DNA of 64,000 nt from Brachynemurus nebulosus. Taxonomy: Eukaryota; Arthropoda; Insecta; Neuroptera; Myrmeleontidae. Numbering within the stretch: position 1 is the first letter of the stretch; every line of letters begins with the position of its first letter. Shown here in pieces: positions 21,356 to 32,826 of the stretch. Both the position numbers and the translations under genes were made by a program. The stretch covers positions 5,800,005 to 5,864,004 of the forward strand of contig JAPWDM010000016.1 of the NCBI GenBank assembly GCA_035578155.1. The letters are read 5' to 3'. Under the pieces are notes generated by a model. The model made no database searches, was not told the origin of the DNA, and was given only the letters and a program-made list of their open reading frames with translations.

Positions 21356-22233
21356 ATTAAAAAAAAAAATTATGTGCGTTTTATTTAATTATTACCCTAA
21401 ATTCCCCTATTATTTAAAGCAAGAAGTTACTTTTGTTAACCTATAAAAGTATTGACAAAAATCTTATGAAATTTATTATTCTAATTGAAAAGCATATTTC
21501 ATGATACACCCTGTATAAGAAAACATTCATTAAAAATATTAAATATACTCCCGTTATATACATGATTTTACATGTGAATTCTCTAATATAGATACTAATC
21601 TATAAAAATTTAGCAAAACTAAATGCTGTTATCATTTTTATATTAAGCAACGTGTTTATAGTAAGTTAAAACCGAAAATTGAACTTTTATTCTGTTTAAA
21701 ATATGAATAAATACAATACTATTATACCGTAATATAAATATGTATCAGTATTAAAATGATATACATTGATTTTGCTGATTAAACAAATTTTTGCAATATT
21801 TATAAATTATTTTATAATTAGATTCAGTCTAATCGTAAATTAGAAATTGAATACTACATATTATTATTAATATACAGGGTTTATACGTAATATACAGGTG
21901 TGTAGGTATTAATATAATTTTCATTTGATTTATAAATTATTGCGGTAAATAGTTCTGTGTTATACTAAAATTCTTAAATGATGTTTTACAATGTGCTTTC
22001 AAGGTCTGTTAAAATAAAAATTCAGCTAAAACAAACTTATTTTAAGCTGATAAAATTCTAAAACTAATAAGTTTTTCAAGGTTAATTATATATAAAAATA
22101 TTATGCAGTACAATTGACACCCAAATTTCCGGCAGTACAGTAGCGGTCAGAAATCTGGAGTATGAAGTTAGTTTTGCGGTAGCGCTTGGTACAGTGCCCC
22201 CACAAAATTTAGCGGCCTCCAGATTTTCGTTTA

Positions 22234-22878
22234 AAATGACGCAATTAAGGCCAGCGTGTGTTAGGGTCAAGGTTTGCACGTACAGTACGCTTCAAAAAGT
22301 GATCGGACACCTTTTTGGTCAGGGGGGGTCCACACTTTTGACACGGTAGTGTACCAAAAATTTAAGTACAGTACGGTGTCAAAAGCTCGGGGCCACCCCT
22401 TGGGTTAGGGTATTCCTCACATTTTTGACGTGGTAGTGTACCTTTCGTTTAAAATGACTCAATTAACGCAAGCGCGTGTTGCGGTCAAGGTTTGCACGTA
22501 CAGTACGTTTCAAAAAATGATCGGACACCTTTTTGGTCAGGGGGGTCCACACTTTTGACACGGTAGTGTACCAAAAATTTAAGTACAGTACGGTGTCAAA
22601 AGCTTGGGGCCACCCCTTGGGTTAGGGTAATCCCACATTTTTGACGTGATAGTGTACCTTTCGTTTAAGATGACTCAATTAACGCAAGCGCGTGTTGCGG
22701 TCAAGGTTTGCACGTACAGTACGCTTCAAAAAATGATCGGACACTTTTTTGCTCACGGGGGTCCGCACTTTTGACACGGCAGTGTACCAAAAATTTAAGT
22801 ACAGTACGGTGTCAAAAGTTTGGGACCACCCCCGAGTTAGGGTATCCCCACATTTTTGACGCGGTAGTGTACCCCAGC
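22234..22878 (-). repeat. 217-bp tandem repeats in right arm
   Basis: Mirror image of 14,076-14,720 with scattered substitutions. Confidence 0.85.
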
Positions 22879-23331
22879 TATCAAGTTGTGACCTAAAATT
22901 TCGTCTGCGCATGCGTCGTGTACTTAAATTCAATCTGCGCATGCGTTAGGTTTGCATTCAAAAACTATGGCGGGTAATGGGTTAACACAAAACTAAATTG
23001 TGATAACTAAATTGTGGTGACGCATAATGGGTTAACTACTTGTGTGGTTGCTGAGGTGATGACTCATGTCTTTGGAGTTTCAAGGCCAACAGTATGAGCG
23101 ACGGTTGGGGTCAAATGTCAACAACAAATTTTAAATACATGTACTTGGTACGTGCCGGGTCAAAGGTTAAGGTTTGCACATCGATACAGTTTGATGACTC
23201 ATCAGTTCGGAATGTGTAGTACCGTAAAATGGGTACAATAGAACCGTAAGTCACACGCTTTCAAACATCGTCAAAGGGGTTCAAGTTGGTTAGTTTTACG
23301 GTGTGCTAGAACTCTTATAGCCTATCTACTC

Positions 23332-23335
23332 ATGT
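23332..23335. repeat. Target-site duplication of foldback element (right)
   Basis: ATGT, pairing with 13619-13622. Confidence 0.9.
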
Positions 23336-23394
23336 GCTTTCAATTGACCACGAGCTGCTATTAAACGTCTAAGATTTTCCTCCATTTCATTCAT
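23336..23394 (-). pseudogene. gag: BEL/Pao gag N-terminus
   Basis: Starts at ATG 23394 (MNEMEENLRRLIAARGQL) and runs into the foldback element. Its phase continues at 13,618 on the other side. Arg and Glu-rich helical starts are usual for BEL gag. Confidence 0.85.
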
Positions 23395-24103
23395 ATTTAT
23401 TATCTTACTAAACTAAAATGTTACAAATTTTTTGACAAATACGACAACAATTTTGAAATAAATATTGCCAACAAAATTATTTTTATCGCTTTATGATACC
23501 AATAATTGTATTTGCTGCAACAACTACCACCGTACGTATTACCAAATAAATATACCATACGCATGTATTAATACAACGAACTATGCAATGAATATATTTC
23601 TATATGAAGCAAACTATAATTGTAAAATACGCATTTATGCACGAAACAAACTGTATGTTGTACATATTCCAGGAAATGAAAAGCACATGTTTTATTGCAA
23701 CAAGTACAATCAATATTACAGGTTTCCGCCAAATTTTTATCAAATTATAGCTATAATTTCAATAAATTTTCGACCCAAAAACAAGCCTATATGAATTTTA
23801 TCACATGAAACAGCAAAAAAAAGGCTACTAAATTTATACGACATTGATTGTATATAAACAGATATGCACACCCTCACAAATCAAATACAAAACAAAGGTT
23901 TATAAGAAGGATGCTTACCCCAAAATATTGATATCTACTATCGCTGTCGACTATACCACTTCTTTCTTCACACTATTTCATCCATTTCATCTGTCCCATG
24001 CCAAAACAAACTGCCATAAATCGAAAACATACCACATGTGACTAACCAACAAAGTCGAAAATCCAAAACTTCGTAAACATGCGGCTTGAAGGTCCAAAAA
24101 TTA
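23395..24103 (-). other. BEL/Pao 5' leader with candidate primer-binding site
   Basis: About 700 bp between the 5' LTR and gag. Next to the LTR the minus strand reads TGGACCTTCAAGCCGC after a 7-base gap; TGG at its start suits a tRNA primer site, but I could not assign the tRNA. The open frame at 23465-23794 on the other strand has no recognisable motif. Confidence 0.55.
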
Positions 24104-24370
24104 TGTTGAGAATGAAACTAATTGATTCAACATGTTCACTTAAATTTATTTTGATTATTTGTTAGTACAAATTTTATTACAATTGGTTTCGTTTTCCGGT
24201 CAAAAAATGTAACTATGTATATTGCGGTTATTACAAGTATTGTTACAAGACTTGTGTTTTATGTTTTTGTGTATAACGCAATTGCGGCGCTTCTGCGCGT
24301 TTGCAAGGAGTATGTATAGTTTAACATTTAAGAGTAGAATGCAATACAAAATTAAATCTATTTTCAAACA
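24104..24370 (-). repeat. BEL/Pao 5' LTR
   Basis: 267 bp, starting TGTTGAGAAT and ending TTTTCAAACA on the plus strand. It differs from the other LTR at about six bases and one indel (GGCGGC against GCGGC). Confidence 0.93.
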
Positions 24371-24375
24371 CCCTT
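24371..24375. repeat. Target-site duplication of BEL/Pao element (right)
   Basis: CCCTT, identical to 7130-7134. Confidence 0.93.
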
Positions 24376-25560
24376 CACCATTTTGTTGCCTGTTTCGCCT
24401 CATTGTAAGCGTACTTTTGGAATTACTGTCCACGTGGTTGAAGATTTTTGGCTGGCGCCGTGTGTTATGTGGAAGTGGGTCCGAAATTTGTTGTTGAAGT
24501 GCAGATGCTGCCGAATAAGTTCTGGGGACCGTATCATTTCCATTTTGTGATGTTCGTCGAAAATTGAACAATACTAGTGGTACAGACACGTTTTAGTGAT
24601 CTTCCATTAAAATTTGTGAGTACGTTTACAAACTTATGAATCATTCGTAAATTTGTCATTTAACTACACTTCTTACTGTTGGTTAGGTTTACATTTTTGT
24701 TGTTATAGATTTCTGTAGTTTTAAGCATGTTAAACTGAATGAGCGTTACTGAAACAAACAAAAGTGATGTAAATAATAGGAACAATAATAATAAAGAGTA
24801 TGTGTTGATATACTTACGTTTGATACTGTTAATTCATTTTCTTGCTTGTGTAGAAGTAGCCTCCTTCAGTTTAATAATTTTAATTAGGTTAATTGTAAGT
24901 TAAATTATAATTTTTTGGAATATTTTTTTTATTAATGTAATAAGTCCATTTTTTTTTACATTCAATTACTTGAAGTACATCATTTGTGTTGTTCAAGTAT
25001 CTTGACAGGTTAGGCGTGGGCATTGCCGCCATCGTCTGTGGTGAAATTATAATTTTCAGATTTTCTGTTGATGCCATGTCATGTAATTGAATGTTGTATG
25101 AGCAACAATTATTCATTATCAATATTTAAAATTATTTTACATAACTAGGGTAGACCGGGGTCACTTGGACAATGAAATTTGTAGGAGGTAATTTGAGCAA
25201 TACTTTATTTAACATATTAAGGAATATGCATAATTTTATTTAAATAAAACGCATCGCTAATTTTTGTCGTACTTTTATTTTTTAAATAAAACGCCGCGAC
25301 GTTTTTTATTTTTATTTTTCAAACTTGCAAGTATAAATAAGTTTATTTTTTCAAAATAAAAAGTAGCGACATTTTCAATTTGTTTGGTCATTGTATAACT
25401 CTTTTCTTGATTTGACTAGTCTTGGTGTTATATAAGTCTTTCTTTTATATACAGAAGTAGTATTAATTTCTATACCATTCTTCTCGGTGACCAACACGGT
25501 GAATAGTACTGTTCCGTTTTTCATTGTTACTTAAAATTTTCTAGTGTAAATTTTTAAAGT
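24376..25560. other. Intergenic DNA with no gene seen
   Basis: Right flank of the BEL target. A segment at 25,146 (GGGTAGACCGGGGTCACTTG) looks like the end of a short inverted-repeat element, but I found no partner. Confidence 0.45.
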
Positions 25561-25564
25561 TATA

Positions 25565-27441
25565 ATGGCATATAAAATTAATAATTTAAAATTAATAAAT
25601 GAAGTTGAAAAGCGACCCATTATATGGGACACGGAAAGGATACATAGAGATAAATATAACCGAAAATTGGCTTGGGATCAAATCATAAATTGTTTTTCCA
25701 ACGAAGAAATAAATTTTAATAACAAAAAAATTTGGAGAATTCTTACAGAAACGTTGGAAAAATATTAAGGACAGATATTTTGCAGTAATAAAAGAAAAAA
25801 AATTAAATCCTGAAAAGAAAAGAAAACCATATAAATATGCAAATCAACTACAATTTTTAATTAAAAAAACGCAAAAATTAAATAAACACGAAAATTTATT
25901 GGATACGAAAAATAAAACGTTTAATGACGAAAATGAAAATTTTCTGTTATCTTTATTGCCAACATTAAAAACATTTTCAGAAGATTTAAATAAAAATTTA
26001 AAACTCGAAATAATGCAATTGATAGAAAAATATGATATAATTTCTAAAAATGAAAAAAATTCGATATCAGTACCCAAAAATTCCGTATCTGAAAAAATAA
26101 AACCGCAGGAAATTTTATTGGAATCGCCACCGAATTTTCAATATAATATTTTACCAACTGAAACATCAGTACGAGGTCGCGTATTTTGAAAATATACCCG
26201 AAGTCAGAGCTTGTGACGTCACTGGCCGATCTAGGATCGGGTATAATTTACAAAACAGAAAATATCAAAATTACTCTTTAAAATATACCTCATTTCAGAG
26301 CCAAAATTAGGTATATTTTCAAGTACAAGAATACTACTATGAGAATTTGAATATATACCCGACAATAAATTAGTGTAATCTTATACAGCTACTAATAAGG
26401 TATATTTTCCAACTTATTTCAACTGTAATTTATACTCGATCTTCATAAAAAAAAATGCACATATGATTTAAAACAAGACTTACTTTGTTGCAAATAAAAA
26501 AAACCGTTACAATTTTTTGAAATAATTTTTAGCTTCTTCCTATTTTAATTCTTAATTGTTAGCGTGTGAGTTAAACGTGCAAAATTCGTTTAAAATTGAA
26601 TAATGATTAACAAAACAGATTTAGAAACGTTTTTTACAAAAGCGTATGAATATGGACGAATAATATGATTTGAATTCGAATCCGCTGAAAAATATTTGGT
26701 GCAATTAAGGTAAGTAGTAGTCTGGTAATTTGGATTAAAAAAATCTTTTTTTTTTGTTTAATTCGAAAGTAAAATATATTGAGAATATACTGTGAAAATT
26801 TTGGACCGAAATTCAACGAAAACAAAACAAAACGAAAAATTTTGAATCCGTTGCTACTTTATGAAAAAAAATGTAAAAAAACCTATGCATAACAATTATG
26901 TACTTTAATAATTTTTTTCTTCTTTTAATTTGAAATGATTCATCATTGCAATATCGTTGGTATAATTTGGAATTTTTTTTGCAATTTTGCATTATTAAGT
27001 TTGTAAATATTTAATATTATTGGATATTTAATATAATGGATACTCATTAAAGTCTTTTTAATTCGACCCTCATTATTCACTCACATTTGCAAAAAAAAAT
27101 TCGCTAAAATTGTCAATTTTTTTGCGGCGCCACAGTGCTGTTTTCCCTTAACTAGTTGATTGAACCATTTGTTTACCAATAAATTGAAAGTGGGTATGTT
27201 TTTCATACTATTCTTATTAAATATTGAGTTTGAAAATATACCCGAGCTCAGCGCTTTTAATGGGTATATTTTCAAGTATCGAACTATGCTTATTAAACAT
27301 TGAATGTATACCCGAGTTCAGATACATTGAGCTCTGAATACGGGTATATTTTCCAAATACGCTACGAGGTCATTCACCAATTGGAGAGCAACCGGAGCAC
27401 ATGTATGTTGTTGAAAATTTAACGCGGATACATATTTCTAC
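25565..27441 (+). pseudogene. MADF-BESS DNA-binding protein gene, frameshifted and interrupted
   Basis: ATG at 25565. The N-terminus is a MADF (Myb/SANT-like) domain: LINEVEKRPIIWDTERI, KYNRKLAWDQI, then in the next phase LQKRWKNIKDRYFAVIKEK. The phase changes in an A7 run near 25,726, probably by loss or gain of one A. About 70 residues later comes a BESS motif (FLLSLLPTLKTFSEDLNK). The frame enters a 1.18-kb insertion at 26,180; skipping it and one 9-bp repeat, it goes on for about 25 more residues to a TGA near 27,441. Adf-1-type proteins of this kind are transcription factors, and similar genes also ride on some DNA transposons. It is the only host-gene candidate here. Confidence 0.8.
26180..27362. 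mobile_element. Non-autonomous MULE-like element in the MADF-BESS gene
   Basis: 1,183 bp flanked by the 9-bp duplication TACGAGGTC (26171-26179 and 27363-27371). The terminal inverted repeats are about 32 bp: GCGTATTTTGAAAATATACC on the left and GCGTATTTGGAAAATATACC on the right complement. TATACCCGA motifs recur inside in both orientations (26,196; 26,350; 27,237; 27,306). No transposase. Nine-bp duplications point to the Mutator-like superfamily, but this is by length only. Confidence 0.85.
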
Positions 27442-28887
27442 ATGAACGGATTCAATTGATTCGTACTTATCCAATTTTTGTACTATAGTATATACGGAAT
27501 CTCTGGAACAGATATTGGTTAATACCATTCCTAATAATTTAAAAGTAAAAAAGTGTATGTAATTCATGTATTTTCGTTTCTGCACATCAATAACAAACGA
27601 GTGTTCTGAATAAAGATACGTAGAAAAATTTATTTTCTTTTTTTTTATTTTCATAACTGACACTAAAATTTACAGCAATACGTTCTTTTTACATTGACTC
27701 AAGCGAGGTAGTTGAATAACGACGGATGGCATTGTTGTCGACTCGCAAATATATACTTGTCATGCGCACAAGCACTTTTCCCGTTCTGTCTCGAGCCTCA
27801 TTTTGCCCCTACTTCCCGTATTTCTGGCAACATTGTTTAGAAGTAGAACAGAATAAAAATTACTAAATCTTTTTAAAAATGAAAAAATTTCCTTTACTGT
27901 ATTGTAAAGGAAGAGTGGAGGTTCAAAACCTATTTAAATGTGTTCGCGTAGCTTATGAATGGCTAACTAGATTTGAATTTTTAATTGACAAGTTTTGTAT
28001 GGCTCTATTAAAGGAACTTCTACACACCTTTCTGATGATTAATAACCTCCTCTACATTCTACACTATCATTTACCATTATTGCATTTGTGCGCCGAAAAG
28101 AGACGACTAGACTAGCATACTCCAAATATGCTGACTACGTTGACTATCGAACACGGTTCTGATAGCATGTGAAGTGATTTGAGTCATATTTACAGTAGTG
28201 TGGTCCATATCTCTATATGTATGCATGTCCGTAGAACGCATGAATAGCGTCTGAACTGAACAGAAACATTTCATCTGTTCATCTATGTACGTCTATTTAA
28301 CGGAGTGTGCCGTATGTGCCGCCAGTATAGCACACTGTTTGCGTTGTAAGGTGCCCGGTGTTTGTCAGAATCATTCATTGATGATCGCTGGTCGTACGTA
28401 GTGCGAGCGATATGTTGAGTGAGAAAACGTTAGTACGCGTTATAATCGCAGTGTTGTGTTTACGCGTTCGTTAATAATTACGAAAGGAAAATTGTGAGTT
28501 TTATTAATAAATCAAGTGATTAGAAATATAATAAAGGAAAATAATATTACTGTATAATTATAGTTTAAGCCAGAGAGAAAAAGCTTTTTGTATTTTTTTA
28601 ATTATTCTACATTAGGCTTTTTTTAAGCAATACAGAGTGTTTTAATTCGTTTAACTAAAGAAATAAATTTTGTTTTAAATAAACAAATAAAAATTGGTTC
28701 AAAAACTTCATAACTATTAAATATATGTATATCAGTAAAAGGTTTCAAATTTTAACTTGGTCTCAGTAATGAATAGTGATCTTCATATCATTGTTGTTGA
28801 AATTACTGTCACAGAAATTTCGGCTATATTTTGAAACATAACTTTATGTTGATTAATGTTTTAAAATTGATAAAATTATTATAACTA

Positions 28888-28919
<32 letters not shown>

Positions 28920-30085
28920 TGCGAATGCTCTAAAAAATTACATGTGCCACTAAAATTTATTTATTTTCTTCTTCTTATTTCATTAGATTTGCCCTTGCAT
29001 ATTTTATTAGATTTTAAATAGTTGAAATTTCTGAATATATCCACATATTTCATAGTAAATAGGGAAACTAAAATTTTCTCTAAATGTACCTATTTTGTGA
29101 ACTCCTTCTAGTATTGTTCGAAATTAAAGATACTGTAATTTGTGCGCTTGTGTGATAGTGATAATTGTTTGCAAATTAAAATTACTTATATTCATATGAA
29201 GACTATTCAATGTAACAGCTTTTTAAAAAAACTTTTAAGTAATACAAAATCTAAAAAATCTAAAGTTTCTAAAAAGTTCAATTTAAATTTGTGAAAGTCT
29301 AGAGTGATTAATAAGTGACAAAATAATGGGTTTACTCACAAAACAGAATTTAATAGTTCTCCCTAAATAAGTATGAGGCAGTTGAAAGACGAAGAACATT
29401 TAAACGTTTTGGCTGCATCGTACATTTTTCTGCGTTCACACTGAAAGGTAATAATTAACTTTTTTAAATTAAAAAAACACTTACTAAACTTAGACAATTT
29501 CAATTATTCCCTATAATTATTTTTTTATTTTCGAGTCACTTTTTTAGAAATTTTATGTTGCCCGTGTAAACTGTAAAAGTAGTGTTGCGGCAGTTGAGAG
29601 GGTCTCTTCCTATTGGCATGCGAGGTATTGAATTAAATATTCATTCAACATCGTAATTATGTATTGAAAATTAAATACCGAAGTATATCTATATTGACTT
29701 TATGATTTAATTTTCATTTATGTATATTGTACTAGATATTACTATCATCTTAAATATCCCCTAGCTTTTTACATTTCTTATAAGTAACTAGAGTTACCTT
29801 CCCCGTTAGGTTACTGATAGGGCCATGGGCGATTACTGTAGTAGAAACATGATGTAAAAAACGTCAAAAGAATAACTAAACAAGAAATAGTCCAATAGTA
29901 TTCATAAATATTGTTTGCAATTAGAGTAATAATTACTTATTAAATATAGGTTTCCAATAAATTAGCTCCTCTATTTTTAACAGTTATTCGCTGGTAAACT
30001 TGATCTTTGAAATTTATTATGGATAAGAAAATTTTATATTCATGCTTGTTCAATTTTAATTTGTTTGTAGTAAATGTATTTAAGA
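27442..30085. other. AT-rich DNA with no gene seen
   Basis: Includes an (ATT)n tract at about 28,889-28,918. The open frame at 27879-28115 has no recognisable feature. Confidence 0.45.
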
Positions 30086-30088
30086 CTA

Positions 30089-30545
30089 GCTGTAGCCACG
30101 ACGTCGTTCACGCATAAAATCAGTAAGAAGTACATAAGTATAATAATTATAAAACATTTGCATATAACAATAGTTTGTGTAATGCATGCACAAGCTCAAA
30201 ATGGTTTTTCTATTTTCTCGTGGGAATGAGACATTTTCCTGGAGTAAAAAATATTTTAAAGGGTGACCCAGGTAATAGGTAATCACCACACCAAATTTCA
30301 TGAAAATCCGTTCAATAGTTTCAGCGTGATGCGTGAACAGATTGACAGACAGACAGAGAGACAGACAGACAGACAAACAGACAGACAAACAGACAGACAA
30401 AAATTTTAAAAATCGCTGCTTTGATATCTACATCGATAACTATTTACAGTACCAGTACAATTTTCAAAAAGTATTCCATGTACAGAAACGGTCTTGTTAC
30501 AGTTTTATTATACGTATAAATTTCGGTTACTACTGGGTAACTCTG
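30089..30545 (-). repeat. LINE-like dispersed repeat, copy 1, with (ACAG)n
   Basis: Shares with 34,796-35,308 the order CACGACGTCGTT, then GAGACATTTTC, GACCCAGGTAATA, ATCACCACACCAAATTTC, an ACAG-rich tract (30,338-30,402 here) and CAGTACCAGTACAATTTT. The phrase about the 'caccaaatttcatgaaaatccgttc' block is what I know from 3' ends of RTE-type LINEs in insects. Orientation is uncertain. No coding part remains. Confidence 0.55.
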
Positions 30546-30719
30546 TTTCAATGCCAATTATGTTTTTGTTAATATTTAATATCAACAGGAGCAAAACTTA
30601 ACTTTTATATAGAAATATGTATAATATTCTAACGTCGAATATCTTAGCACATATTATTATCGTACAATTTTGTCACTGTTTGTTGATCCGTGATATCGCT
30701 AATCGCGCTAGCCCCATTA

Positions 30720-31548
30720 GGCTGCGATTACATTGGATACGAATTCATACGAAAATTGATTCGTACAAGCTCGTACGAAATTCATTCGTACGACTGTGTG
30801 GTTACATTGGATACGGAATCGTAATACGAATTCGTATTTAAATTTAAATTGAAAACCGTTAGTACATATTGCATGATATTAAACAATGGATCCAGTTACC
30901 GAATCTTATTTATTAAAATCACCGTTTTCAAAATTTCTAATTATGGAAAACAAACAATTCTGGGTAAACGATTGTTTATTATTCATGTAAAGCAAAAAAA
31001 GCTGAGTTCTGGAATTACTTTGAGGAAATTTTTCAAGACGAACAGAAATTTTTAGAATACTTGAACATGTCGCAAGTCACATTCAATTATATTTTAAAAT
31101 CTACTGAATTTCAGCTTCAATATTTAGTTAATTAATTTTTTATTACACATACTTAAAATGTTTTTGTTAACTTAGGTTAGCTTTATTAAATTGTAATATA
31201 TTTAATTAAAAAATTATCTAAACATTTCGTCTGCCACCTCATTCCACAATTTTTTATTTAACTTTCTATTATGATACATAATATTTATGTTTTTGATCCC
31301 TTAAAGACCGCCTTTCTTCAACAAAAATAATTATTTTTTCTATATCCATTGCATTTTTTTCGTACGAATTCGCATCAAAAAACAAAATATTTTGGTCGTA
31401 TCAAAAAGTCGTACGAACTCGTACGAACGAGTCGTAAGCAGTGTAACTACGCATGTCTAAATGTATGCATTTGTTTAATTCGTATAAACTCGTATGAATT
31501 CGTACGAATGAATTTGCGGATGAATTCGTAACCAGTGTAACAGCTACC
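30720..31548 (+). mobile_element. Deleted PIF/Harbinger element
   Basis: 829 bp between TTA trinucleotides (30717-30719 and 31549-31551), the standard target of PIF/Harbinger. The ends are imperfect inverted repeats (GGCTGCGATTACATTGGATA against GGTAGCTGTTACACTGGTTA). The subterminal regions are full of TTCGTACGA palindromes. Inside, about 30,990-31,115, one frame reads AKKAEFWNYFEEIFQDEQ and FLEYLNMSQVTFNYILKS, resembling the N-terminal part of Harbinger transposases; the catalytic part is deleted. Confidence 0.75.
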
Positions 31549-31600
31549 TTATTTGCCGTTACTGAACCAAAAATACATCGTAATAGCTTTCAGTATTCAC

Positions 31601-32187
31601 TAGAGATGAGCTAAATGGTTATTTTCTAGTAACTGTTATTGCAATAACAGTTACTGAAAAATAACTGTTATTTATAACAGTTATTATAATAACTGGTATG
31701 GTATTTGGATATTTTAACATATTGTAAGATATTCGATATGCGTATAAACGGTTCTGTTAGTGAAATATGCACAGATCTATAATACTGGCGGATACTAAAT
31801 AGTCTGCAATATCTGTTCAAATATTTGTCTATACAAGGATTTAGGTTTTATATACACGATTTTAACAATTTTATGGATACAAAATTACAAATACAAATAG
31901 ATAACTGTACAATAGACAATAGTTCATTTTTAAGGGTTTTTTAAATGTGCTACAATAGAAAATGTGTAACTTGCCTGGGGCGTTATTATTTTGAAATTCT
32001 CCGTAGGTGGTTAAAATACATTACTGTGATCCTTGCTTTCGAATATATTAATATTGACCTATGTTATCGATATTTCCAAAGGAGTTATTTAAGTAACCAG
32101 TTACTGGGTATTCCAGTTATTCACAATAACTGTTATCTTTCTATACTAGTTACAAAATAACAGTTATCGATATATCGATCATCTCTA
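31601..32187. mobile_element. Non-autonomous hAT element
   Basis: 587 bp, 8-bp duplication GTATTCAC (31593-31600 and 32188-32195), ends TAGAGATGA in inverted orientation. Both ends are rich in ATAACTGTTAT palindromes, likely subterminal transposase sites. No coding capacity. Confidence 0.87.
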
Positions 32188-32195
32188 GTATTCAC

Positions 32196-32826
32196 TATAC
32201 TTTGTTCTTTCTATTTGCTGCTGTTACTTCCTGGTTACACTACAAATATGTTAATACTGTAATATCAATGTGACGCGTATACTTACATGTAACTAGATCC
32301 TTTTTTAATATTCGATATATGGTGATGACAGTAACTAAACTGAACGATTGGTAGATAAATGATTGATGATGACCTACAGTCAACATGGTAACGTTTTACC
32401 TGATTTTTCAACATTAGCAAACTTTAAGTTTTTTCTGTTGGATAATTTTATTTACTTTTTTAATATTTTGATTTTATGACAGCTTTCAGCTTTTAGTTTT
32501 TTAACATCCGTTTTTTCATTAAATAAGGAACTGTGAAAAAAGATTATTAGCGATTGTTAAAACCAAATTAGGTTCTTCGTTGATTAAAAAAATATAATAA
32601 TAAAGCTTCTAACAAATAATTAATTACCGACATTCTTTAAATGTGATGTTCCGGTTCCCGGGGGTACAGCATAAATAAAAGGCTTTTATTATGGATATAC
32701 GGCAGTGACAACTAAATTTAGTTTTATTTTTTTTTATCCAACTAATAATATCATAAGTTATTTTTAACGAATTTTAGCGAATGGCAGTAGGTGTCATGAT
32801 GGACTATTTCTATCAGAGATCTGGTA
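32196..32826. other. AT-rich DNA with no gene seen
   Basis: No TIR, repeat or coding signal found by eye. Confidence 0.45.

Larger units (their letters stand above)
13623..23331. mobile_element. 9.7-kb foldback transposon with long gene-bearing inverted arms
   Basis: The element starts GAGTAGATAGGCTATAAGAG and ends with its reverse complement. Arms are 13623-17569 and 19615-23331; positions in the outer 3 kb of the two arms add to a constant 36,954, so they align without a net length difference there. Arms are nearly identical by eye. From outside inwards each arm carries a unique end, three 217-bp repeats, an AT-rich stretch, a small gene, a second small ORF, a short 30-bp repeat and a 21-bp tandem array. 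The 2-kb loop holds two convergent genes. Drosophila FB elements have long inverted arms with tandem repeats but make 9-bp duplications; here it is 4 bp. GAG...CTC ends with a 4-bp duplication are what I recall for Sola elements, but no Sola transposase is visible, so the family is undetermined. Confidence 0.93.
19615..23331 (-). repeat. Foldback element right inverted arm
   Basis: 3,717 bp, reverse complement of the left arm. The inner boundary is where AGCTAA of the left arm stops matching. Confidence 0.92.
7135..24370 (-). mobile_element. BEL/Pao LTR retrotransposon carrying two nested insertions
   Basis: A complete but inactive element on the minus strand. It has two LTRs of 268 and 267 bp that begin TGTT and end ACA, flanked by identical 5-bp duplications CCCTT (7130-7134 and 24371-24375), a polypurine tract next to the 3' LTR, and gag, protease, RT, RNase H and integrase in BEL order. 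About 6.5 kb belongs to the element itself; the rest is a tRNA-SINE cluster (9181-10172) in pol and a 9.7-kb foldback element (13623-23331) in gag. I count about six substitutions and one indel between the LTRs, so the insertion is fairly recent but older than the two nested ones. Pol and gag carry stops and frameshifts. Confidence 0.93.

Noticed and set aside
13623..23331. Virus-derived segment with inverted terminal repeats (parvovirus- or bidnavirus-like)
   Set aside because: No replication protein, polymerase or capsid motif is visible, and a clean 4-bp duplication indicates transposition.
23465..23794. 109-codon plus-strand ORF (Tyr, Asn and Cys-rich)
   Set aside because: It lies antisense in the BEL leader and looks like composition-driven chance.
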